Below are positions 16,778 to 23,322 of a stretch of 64,000 nt of DNA, in pieces. Position 1 is the first letter of the stretch. Every line of letters starts with the position of its first letter. The notes under the pieces were generated by a model. It worked only from the letters and a program-made list of their open reading frames with translations. It did no database searches and was not told the DNA's origin. The stretch lies in the NCBI GenBank assembly GCA_900766135.1, contig CAAFUF010000012.1, positions 1 to 64,000 on the forward strand. Direction: 5' to 3'. A program made the position numbers and the translations under genes. The DNA is from Paenibacillaceae bacterium (GTDB taxonomy: Bacteria; Bacillota; Bacilli; Paenibacillales; Paenibacillaceae).

Positions 16778-18049
16778 ATGGCTTCACGCGACAACCCATC
16801 CGGCCGCGGCCGGTCGACCCGCCGCCGGCAAGGCGCGGGCAAAGCCGCCGCGGCCCGCCGGTCCGCGGTCCGGGGCAAGGCCGGCCGCGTTGCCCGTACC
16901 GCCGCCGGCAAGGCTGCGCTTCGTCGGCGGCGCGGCAGCCGCCGGCGCCTGAACGGGCGCCGGGGTACCCGCGCAGCGGCGTGGCGGCCGGCGCAGCGGT
17001 TACCGCGCGCCGCGAACGGCCTTGGCGTCGGCGGTTCGCCTGGCGCCCCGGCCGCGGCTGCGCCTGACCCGGCCGCGTTTCCGCCGCCGCCGCAATTGCC
17101 CGCGCCCGAGCCGGCGGGGCCCGAGCCGGTCCCGGCGAGCGGTTCCGGAGCCGACTGGTTTGCGGCCGAAGCGGACCGGGTCCGCGCCGCCGCCTTCGAG
17201 GAAGGCTACCGTGAAGGTTTGTTCGAAGGCGGGGAAGCCAAGCTGGGCCGCTTGATTCCCCGCCATACGCTACTGCCCGAGCTGCGGGTGGACGACGTCA
17301 TCGCTGCGGGCTTCCCGGCCGTTGCCGGACGGCTGTACCCGCTGCTCACGCCGGCCGGCGTATTCGCCGCCGCTGACGGGGCGCTGCGGGAAGGCCGGCC
17401 GCTGTCCATCGTCCGCCTTGGTGACGGGGAGCTGCTCACCTTGGCGCACGGGGCGGTGATCTCCACCAAGGAAGCGCTCCGATGGGGGGCTTTTTTGCCC
17501 TATGCAGGCGTCCACCTGCCTGACCCGGGCGCGCGCGAAGCATTGGCGGCAGCTGTGAGGGCCGCCGATATCATCGGGGTGCCGGAATCCCGGCATCCGT
17601 CCTACCAAGGGCTGCTGTTCCCCGTGCTGCGCCACTATGGGATCGATTACCGCGCTTTGCGCCTGACCACGTCGACCGTGAATTACGAGCTGAACACCGG
17701 CGGTTATTTGACGAGGCTCCTGCATGGACGGCGCGTCTTGCTGATCGGGAATCAGGCGGAGGCGCTGGCGGGGTTTCTCGGTCAGCGCGGCGTGAACGTC
17801 GTGGGTTGGCTCGCTCCGGTTCAGGGCGTGGCCGATGTGCCGACGGTCACGATGCGTGTCCGGGAGTTGCCGGATTTTGACCTGGCCCTGGTTGCGGCCG
17901 GGGTCGCCGCCGTGATGATCTGCGTACGGCTGTCCGGGGAGATGGGGAAGGTGGCGCTGGATATGGGACATCTGGCCAATAAACTGATACAAGGCGAGGC
18001 GGCATTGCCGCAACTCGGGGAGGTGCACACCGGTGCAAACGGAAATTGA
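16778..18049 (+). CDS. GT-D fold glycosyltransferase with Arg-rich tail, Pro linker and Y/G repeat
   Basis: A 423-residue modular protein. Residues 10-78 are dominated by Arg, Ala and Gly (for example GRSTRRRQGAGKAAAARR). Residues 83-121 are a Pro/Ala linker. Residues 140-152 (FEEGYREGLFEGG) form the Y/G repeat. The C-terminal 240 residues look like a GT-D domain (DUF1792 type): SIVRLGDGELLTLAHG holds the metal-binding DGE at about 216-218, and GVPESRHPSYQGLLFPV, STVNYEL and VLLIGNQAEAL follow. The same order of tail, linker and repeat, without an enzyme, occurs in the gene at 20473. Its 3' end overlaps the next gene by 17 bases. Confidence 0.78.
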   Translation: MASRDNPSGRGRSTRRRQGAGKAAAARRSAVRGKAGRVARTAAGKAALRRRRGSRRRLNGRRGTRAAAWRPAQRLPRAANGLGVGGSPGAPAAAAPDPAAFPPPPQLPAPEPAGPEPVPASGSGADWFAAEADRVRAAAFEEGYREGLFEGGEAKLGRLIPRHTLLPELRVDDVIAAGFPAVAGRLYPLLTPAGVFAAADGALREGRPLSIVRLGDGELLTLAHGAVISTKEALRWGAFLPYAGVHLPDPGAREALAAAVRAADIIGVPESRHPSYQGLLFPVLRHYGIDYRALRLTTSTVNYELNTGGYLTRLLHGRRVLLIGNQAEALAGFLGQRGVNVVGWLAPVQGVADVPTVTMRVRELPDFDLALVAAGVAAVMICVRLSGEMGKVALDMGHLANKLIQGEAALPQLGEVHTGANGN

Positions 18050-19370
18050 CGGAATCAACGTCCAGGCGAAGCGCCCTTCGGGAACCTACGAACAAGGGTA
18101 TACCGCCGGTTATGCGTACGGGGTCCGCGAAGGACTTCGGACGTTTGGCACTAGCTTGGAGATCACGAGCATCATCATTCCGACATACGATCGCATTGAT
18201 CTGCTGCTGCAGTGCCTGGATCATATCGACCGACACACGACTTCTCCGTATGAGGTGATCGTCGTTGACAACGGATCGTCCGACGGTACGGCAGCGGCCG
18301 TCCGGCGGCGGCGCGGGCGAGTCCGGTTGGCGGTGCATCCGCGGAACCTTGGTTTTGCCCGTGCGATCAATACCGGCCTGATGATGGCCAAAGGAAATAC
18401 GATCGTGCTGCTGAATAACGACGTGCTGGTCACGGAACGCTGGCTGGATCAGCTGCTGGCATGCCTTCAGCAGTTTCCGGAGGCGGCCGCTGCAGGGCCC
18501 GTAACCAATTACATCAGCGGTGAACAGCAAATCGGCGTTCCCTATGATAATGTAGCGGATATGCCGGCCTTCGCCGCCCTGCACAACCGCTCCGATCCCC
18601 AGAAATGGCGAGTGACCGACCGGCTGGTGGGCTTTTGCGTCGCATTTCCGCGTACGACCCTAGAGCAGATCGGTTATTTCGACGAGGGGTACGAGATCGG
18701 AAATTTCGAGGACGATGATTGGGTTGCCCGTCTGCGCCTGCAAGGGAAAAGAATGGTGATTGCCGGGGATACCTTCGTTCATCATTATGGGAGCATGACG
18801 ATGAAAGGGCTGGGCTCCCAGGGATTTCAGGAGATCAACACCCGCAATTACCATTTCTTTAGCGAAAAATGGGGGAACCTGCACGCCCTATATGCGCGGG
18901 TGCCGGCATGGCGCGGCGACCGGGTGCTGCGGGCGGCGGATTTCTTTCCGACCCACGTGCGGGTTCGGGACGCGAACGGAGGCGTGCACTGGCTGGAACA
19001 TGGCGTTCGCTACCCCTTGCATCAGGCCGGAGAGCCGGGCACACCGCCGGAACCGACTCGGCTGTCCGTGCTGGATCTGCTCCAGCTGCCGCCCGGCCCG
19101 GCCCGCTCGCCCGAACAGGTGCCTTGGCGAAGCGGCGGCATATTGCCCGAGGCAGGGGGCTTAGCGGAAGGCGCCGTCGTCTTCAGCGGCGGACGGTGGG
19201 TTCAAATCGATCGGGGACAGCGGCGGGAGATCATCTCCGAATATGCGCTGCGGGCCTGGGGGCTGGCGCCGTCGGGGGCCATCGTTCCGGTTCCGGAAGA
19301 CGAGGTGGCCGCTTATTCCGAGGGCCTTCCCATCCTGCCTCCGCCGCGAATGATTAGTGACGATTTATAG
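18033..19370 (+). CDS. GT2 glycosyltransferase with N-terminal Y/G repeat and C-terminal repeat domain
   Basis: A 445-residue protein. Residues 19-34 are YEQGYTAGYAYGVREG, the clearest copy of the Y/G repeat on an enzyme. The GT2 domain (about 44-280) has SIIIPTYDRIDLLLQCL, VVDNGSSDGT, VLLNNDVLVTERWL and NFEDDDWVARLRLQG. Residues about 305-440 hold two divergent copies of a beta-rich unit (RVRDANGGVHWLEHGVRYPL; VVFSGGRWVQIDRGQRREI followed by S-x-x-A-x-x-x-W-G and VPVPEDEVAAYSEG), which resembles cell-surface repeats of the type 'value, G-x-x-R-x-I, G, V'. Start is GTG at 18033, with GGGGAGG nine bases upstream inside the previous gene. Confidence 0.8.
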   Translation: MQTEIDGINVQAKRPSGTYEQGYTAGYAYGVREGLRTFGTSLEITSIIIPTYDRIDLLLQCLDHIDRHTTSPYEVIVVDNGSSDGTAAAVRRRRGRVRLAVHPRNLGFARAINTGLMMAKGNTIVLLNNDVLVTERWLDQLLACLQQFPEAAAAGPVTNYISGEQQIGVPYDNVADMPAFAALHNRSDPQKWRVTDRLVGFCVAFPRTTLEQIGYFDEGYEIGNFEDDDWVARLRLQGKRMVIAGDTFVHHYGSMTMKGLGSQGFQEINTRNYHFFSEKWGNLHALYARVPAWRGDRVLRAADFFPTHVRVRDANGGVHWLEHGVRYPLHQAGEPGTPPEPTRLSVLDLLQLPPGPARSPEQVPWRSGGILPEAGGLAEGAVVFSGGRWVQIDRGQRREIISEYALRAWGLAPSGAIVPVPEDEVAAYSEGLPILPPPRMISDDL

Positions 19371-19394
19371 GCTGGAACGGGCCGGTTCCCCAGG

Positions 19395-19423
19395 AACACG
19401 CTTATTCGAACCGGCATATGTTA
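19395..19423 (+). promoter_or_regulatory. Sigma-K-type promoter
   Basis: aACa (19395-19398), 16 bases, CATATGTTA (19415-19423): full agreement with sigma-K mACm, N16, CATANNNTA. It drives the small-protein operon 19496-20865. A GC-rich hairpin (19426-19453, GCAGG and GTGCCTGC arms) lies in the leader just downstream. Confidence 0.65.
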
Positions 19424-19495
19424 TTGCAGGGCACCTGAGGGGCCGGTGCCTGCTTTCCGAAGCGACAGGCCGGCCATAGGCAAGGAGGAGTCAGG

Positions 19496-19783
19496 GTGGA
19501 GCAAAAAATTTCTGAGATCATTGTGCACATGGCCCACTCTCATCAGCAGATGGCGCGGGTGATCGATGCCGAGCGGCAGGTTGCCGTGCGCATGGCGCAG
19601 ATCGTGCACGCGATTCCCGATGCCGAGCCGGCGTTCGAAGGAGCGTCCGGCATTTTGGAGAATTCGGGTCGGATTAACAAAAGCGTGATCTCCTATTTAA
19701 ATGCCATTGCCGATTTGCAGGAGGCGATGGCCGAGAATTTGGGCCTTGTCATGAAACAATTGAAGGACCAAGAGGAAGAGTGA
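19496..19783 (+). CDS. Small helical protein, paralogue 1 of 3
   Basis: A 95-residue, mostly helical protein without signal peptide or membrane segment. Two helix signatures recur in the two genes that follow: HSHQQMARVIDAE near residue 14 and LNAIADLQEAMAENLGLVM near residue 66. The C-terminus is acidic (KDQEEE). No function recognised. Start is GTG at 19496 with AAGGAGGAG upstream. It is the first gene of a four-gene unit ending at the terminator at 20869, and a sigma-K-like promoter sits in front, so it is probably made in the mother cell late in sporulation. Confidence 0.78.
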   Translation: MEQKISEIIVHMAHSHQQMARVIDAERQVAVRMAQIVHAIPDAEPAFEGASGILENSGRINKSVISYLNAIADLQEAMAENLGLVMKQLKDQEEE

Positions 19784-19808
19784 GGTTAGAGAAGCGGGGT
19801 ATGATGCC

Positions 19809-20168
19809 ATGAGCAGGGAACAGGCCTATCTGAACATGCTGGATGCGGCCGCTAAAATCCAGTGGAACGTCGCAATGATCCTGGAGGCCAAGGCGGTCGA
19901 ATCCGAGAAGGTGCGCAACTGGATAACGAATCATGTGCTGGAGAGCAGTTTCGAGGACCACGAAAAGCAGCTGTCCGAACCGCTGGATGTTCACGATCAG
20001 CTCGTGGAGGTGATCGAGGGCCTGACCAAGCTGCAAAACGGGCTGTGCAGCAACCTGAAAACGGTGCTTCCGCAAGCCGATGACGAAGGCGGCGGCACTG
20101 GCTTGGACGGTGGTTTTGGCGGGTTGTTCGGCGGCGGTGATTTTGATCTGGAGGATTCAAGCAAATGA
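19809..20168 (+). CDS. Small helical protein, paralogue 2 of 3, Gly/Asp-rich C-terminus
   Basis: A 119-residue protein. Residues about 5-80 repeat the helix pattern of the neighbouring paralogues (KIQWNVAMILEAK and VEVIEGLTKLQNGLCSNLKTVL). Residues about 89-119 are Gly-, Asp- and Phe-rich (GGFGGLFGGGDFDLED) and highly acidic, unlike its sisters, which suggests an added flexible or interaction tail. Overlap of four bases with the next gene points to coupled translation. Function unknown; spore-surface assembly is inferred from context only. Confidence 0.75.
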   Translation: MSREQAYLNMLDAAAKIQWNVAMILEAKAVESEKVRNWITNHVLESSFEDHEKQLSEPLDVHDQLVEVIEGLTKLQNGLCSNLKTVLPQADDEGGGTGLDGGFGGLFGGGDFDLEDSSK

Positions 20169-20509
20169 CGATCTTCCCCCTTCAGTCCGGGGAGGAGGCC
20201 AAACTTCGGTTGATCGATGCGATCAGCCAAAGCCAGCTGGCGATGGCGCGGATTCTCGGCAGCCTCGCCGAAGTGACCGAATTGTCCCCGGACGCCGCTA
20301 GGCACATCGCCGGCAATATCGATAAATTGACGAAATACCAGGAAGCGATGGCCCGCACGGTATGCGGGTTGACTTTTCATCGCGTCAAATACGGAACTCC
20401 TTCGCCGCCATGGATGATCGACGCTTGTTACGCCGCATACGACGTTACCCGAGGAGAACAGGAGGAAAAAGTATGGCAAAAACCAAACTCCGGCGAACCC
20501 GCCGTGTGA
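20165..20509 (+). CDS. Small helical protein, paralogue 3 of 3
   Basis: A 114-residue protein. SQSQLAMARILGSLAEV (about residues 20-36) and NIDKLTKYQEAMARTV (about 51-66) align with the two helices of the preceding two proteins. A distinct C-terminal third (GLTFHRVKYGTPSPPWMIDACYAAYDV) contains two cysteines in the whole protein and many aromatic residues. The gene overlaps the next gene by 37 bases in another frame; the next gene's ribosome site lies inside it. No known domain was recognised. Confidence 0.72.
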   Translation: MTIFPLQSGEEAKLRLIDAISQSQLAMARILGSLAEVTELSPDAARHIAGNIDKLTKYQEAMARTVCGLTFHRVKYGTPSPPWMIDACYAAYDVTRGEQEEKVWQKPNSGEPAV

Positions 20510-20865
20510 AACCGCGCGCGCTGAGAAAAATTCGGCCCCGCAGAAAACGGAAGTTGTCCCTGCGCCGGGGGAGCAAACTAACCACTGCCCGCCGCAAGCG
20601 GCGCAAGGCGGTCTCTAAGCTGCGTTCACGCCGCGGCAAAAGAAGATGGAGACGCCGGCGTGCCGCCCTGCCGGTACCGGCCGCAGTGGTCCCGGTGCCT
20701 GAACCGGCCGCCGAACCTGCCCCCGTGGCCGTTCCGCCGGCTACGCCGGAAGACGCAGTCGTTTACGATCAGGCCTATAACGAGTCTTATCAAGAAGGAT
20801 TTAACAGCGGGTTTGCCCAAGGTTACGAGGATGGGCACAAACTCGCCTATAAAAATCAAATCTAG
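20473..20865 (+). CDS. Arg/Lys-rich protein with Pro linker and long Y/G repeat
   Basis: A 130-residue protein with three zones. Residues 1-64 contain about 35 Arg or Lys (RRTRRVKPRALRKIRPRRKR and so on). Residues 65-91 are a Pro/Ala/Val linker. Residues 98-126 hold the longest Y/G repeat in the locus: Tyr or Phe at every fourth position (98, 102, 106, 110, 114, 118) with Gly in the preceding slots from 109 on (QEGFNSGFAQGYEDG). No catalytic domain is present, so it may be a scaffold or a basic coat-type structural protein. ATG at 20473 follows AGGAGGAAAAAGT. An intrinsic terminator follows the stop. Confidence 0.78.
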   Translation: MAKTKLRRTRRVKPRALRKIRPRRKRKLSLRRGSKLTTARRKRRKAVSKLRSRRGKRRWRRRRAALPVPAAVVPVPEPAAEPAPVAVPPATPEDAVVYDQAYNESYQEGFNSGFAQGYEDGHKLAYKNQI

Positions 20866-20868
20866 CAT

Positions 20869-20902
20869 AAACCGCTGCCGGTGATCTGGCAGCGGTTTTT
20901 TT
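20869..20902 (+). terminator. Intrinsic terminator of the small-protein operon
   Basis: Stem AAACCGCTGCC / GGCAGCGGTTT with an eight-base loop, then TTTT. Confidence 0.85.
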
Positions 20903-21045
20903 GCGCATTTAAGGCTAACGGCGGCATTCGCCAATTTATCAGGCGGGCGGGTAGTCGTCCATGATGCACGTGTCCCCTCAGCATATATTTATTAAGACCC
21001 AGGAAACGCAAGAAGTAGAATTCCACGAAGATAGGATGAAGAACC

Positions 21046-22131
21046 TTGGAGAACGTCAAGGAAAACCGGTACGGCGAGGCTTATCAAGCCGGATACGAAG
21101 AAGGACTCCGTTATGGCGGATGCCAGGCCGTGCTCGAACGAATTCCGCCGCTTTCCCGGACGAAGGTGGACCTGAGGGTGTTATATGTGCCCCAGGGGTT
21201 TGACGCGATCGACGCGGGGGTTCAAGCCGCTCTAACGGAGTTGACGCGAGAGTGTGCCGTCACCGCTCCGGAGATGATGCTGCAGGAGGCCGAACGCCTT
21301 CGTCCCGATTTGGTGCTGGTCATGAACTCGCTGCATGTCTTCCCGCCCGATCATGCCGCGCAACTGGAACAAATTCGGGGGATGGGCATTCGAACCGCCG
21401 TATGGTTCGTCGATGACCCCTATTTTACCGATGATACGATCGCGCTGGCCTCAAGTTACGATTTGGTGTTTACGCACGAGATCGAATGCGTGCCGCTCTA
21501 TCGGTCGCTCGGAGTTCGAAGCGTTCATCATCTCCCGCTGGCCGCCGATCCGTGCCAATTCCGTCCGGTTCCGACACGGCCGGAGTACCGCTACGACGTG
21601 TGTTTCATCGGCAATGCCTTTTGGAACCGGGTCGCCTTGTTCGACCGCTTAAGTTCGTTCCTGCAGGATAAACGGGTGCTGATCGCCGGGTTCCATTGGG
21701 ATCGGCTGCCCCGTTACGAACAGTTGTCGCGGTTTATCCGTCCGGGGTGGGTTCCCGTCGAGGAGACGGTTCGCTATTACAATGCCTCCAAAATCGTGCT
21801 TAACATCCACCGGCCGACGCAAGCCGGCCAAGATAACCGGAACGGACGCGACACCCCGGGGGGATCGATCAATCCGCGAACCTATGAGATTGCCGGCTGC
21901 GGCGCTTTTCAAATTACGGATATCCGCAGCGATTTGGCCTCCTACTACCAACCGGGCTACGACATCGAGACGTTCCGGGATGAAGCGGAGCTGGAGGCGA
22001 AAATCCGCTACTACCTCGAGCACGAGGAGGAACGTCGTCTCATCGCTTGGCGCTCGCTGTGGACGACGACGGCTATCCATACGTATTCGGATCGGGTCAG
22101 TCGTCTGTTGGCCGCGGTCGCTGAAAGCTAA
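21046..22131 (+). CDS. CgeB-family glycosyltransferase with N-terminal Y/G repeat
   Basis: A 361-residue protein. Residues 9-25 are YGEAYQAGYEEGLRYGG. The rest matches the CgeB/Glyco_trans_1_2 family: WFVDDPYFTDD (about 124), CFIGNAFWNR (about 182), and INPRTYEIAGCGAFQITD (about 274), where the donor nucleotide-sugar site lies. CgeB in Bacillus subtilis acts in maturation of the outermost spore layer under sigma-K and GerE control. The start is taken as TTG at 21046, preceded by AGGATGAAG; it is a weak site. Forms a pair with the next gene, to which it is closely related. Confidence 0.8.
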   Translation: MENVKENRYGEAYQAGYEEGLRYGGCQAVLERIPPLSRTKVDLRVLYVPQGFDAIDAGVQAALTELTRECAVTAPEMMLQEAERLRPDLVLVMNSLHVFPPDHAAQLEQIRGMGIRTAVWFVDDPYFTDDTIALASSYDLVFTHEIECVPLYRSLGVRSVHHLPLAADPCQFRPVPTRPEYRYDVCFIGNAFWNRVALFDRLSSFLQDKRVLIAGFHWDRLPRYEQLSRFIRPGWVPVEETVRYYNASKIVLNIHRPTQAGQDNRNGRDTPGGSINPRTYEIAGCGAFQITDIRSDLASYYQPGYDIETFRDEAELEAKIRYYLEHEEERRLIAWRSLWTTTAIHTYSDRVSRLLAAVAES

Positions 22132-22163
22132 TTTCTAAAACCAACCTAAGAAGGAGTGACATT

Positions 22164-23288
22164 ATGTTCATAGAGGAAGCGGCTGGCAATACGATTCAAA
22201 CCGTTTTGGGCCCGGCCGAGAGCGGAAGAACCAACGGGCTCCGCGACGGCTACGCCGAGGGATATCTGAGGGGGAGAGCCAGCTATATCGTGGGTCAACC
22301 GCGGCCGGCTTTTCCGGTCCGCAAAGTGAAAGTGCTATATGTCAGCTCAGGAAAGGGGTTCCCGTATTCTCCGCTCGACGAGGCCGTAACTTCAACGCTC
22401 CGCGCGTTAACCACCGAGATGATCGCCGCCGTACCGGGAGACCCGATTGCGGATTTGGCAGCGCAGCATAAGCCTGACCTGCTGCTCGCCCTCGACGGGC
22501 TGGAGCTCCCTGCGGAGCACGTGGACGCCGTTCGGGCGATGGGCATCCCGACTGCGGTTTGGTTTACGGATGATCCATATTATACCGATCTGACGATTCC
22601 GCTGAGTTCTCATTACGACTATGTATTTACGCTCGAACGGAACTGCGTCGAACCCTACCGCACCGCCGGTTGCAGCCACGTGCATTATCTGCCGTTTGCC
22701 GCCTTTCCGGGGCACTATCGGCCAACCTTGATCCCCTCTCCTCACCGCCGTAATTTAAGCTTTATCGGCTCGGCTTATTGGAACCGGGTGATCTATCTTC
22801 AACCGGTCCTTCCAGCCCTGATGGAGCAAGGCTTAATGATCAACGGAATTTGGTGGGATCGGCTGCCCGAGTTCCCGGCTTACGCGGACCGCATCGAGCT
22901 GGGCAAGTGGATGGGGCCGATGGAGACCGCCGAGGTATACAGCGGCTCGAAAATCGTCTTGAACCTGCACCGTTCCCCGTTCGAGGAGGACGTCAACAAC
23001 AATCAAGCCGGGATCCCGGCGGCATCGCCCAATCCGCGAACGTTCGAGATCTCGGCCTGCGCCACGCTCCAATTGGTGGATGCGCGCGACGACTTAACTT
23101 CGTTTTACCTTCCCGGAGAAGAGATCGAGACCTTTTCCTCGCCGGAGGAATTGGTCGATAAGGTGCGTTATTACCTGACCCATGAGGAAGAAAGACGGGA
23201 AATCGCCCTGCGCGCTCTGGATCGGACCTTGCGGGAACATACGTATGCCAATCGGTTAGATCAGTTGTTGTCTGTGATCTTCGGGTGA
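22164..23288 (+). CDS. CgeB-family glycosyltransferase with N-terminal Y/G repeat (paralogue)
   Basis: A 374-residue protein, paralogous along its length to the gene just upstream. Residues 26-41 are LRDGYAEGYLRGRASY. Shared CgeB features are WFTDDPYYTD (about 131), FIGSAYWNR (about 198) and NPRTFEISACATLQLVD (about 293), plus a C-terminal YYLTHEEERREIA helix. It likely transfers a different sugar or acts on a different linkage. ATG follows AAGGAGTGAC. The pair probably arose by tandem duplication because the motif and domain order are conserved. Confidence 0.83.
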   Translation: MFIEEAAGNTIQTVLGPAESGRTNGLRDGYAEGYLRGRASYIVGQPRPAFPVRKVKVLYVSSGKGFPYSPLDEAVTSTLRALTTEMIAAVPGDPIADLAAQHKPDLLLALDGLELPAEHVDAVRAMGIPTAVWFTDDPYYTDLTIPLSSHYDYVFTLERNCVEPYRTAGCSHVHYLPFAAFPGHYRPTLIPSPHRRNLSFIGSAYWNRVIYLQPVLPALMEQGLMINGIWWDRLPEFPAYADRIELGKWMGPMETAEVYSGSKIVLNLHRSPFEEDVNNNQAGIPAASPNPRTFEISACATLQLVDARDDLTSFYLPGEEIETFSSPEELVDKVRYYLTHEEERREIALRALDRTLREHTYANRLDQLLSVIFG

Positions 23289-23322
23289 TCCCGGAAAAAG
23301 CGCAAACAAAGGAGGGGCGATC

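Noticed and set aside
20982..20989. CATATATT before the CgeB gene at 21046 as sigma-K/sigma-E -10
   Set aside because: No mACm element at 15-17 bases upstream and no sigma-E -35; kept out of the promoter set.
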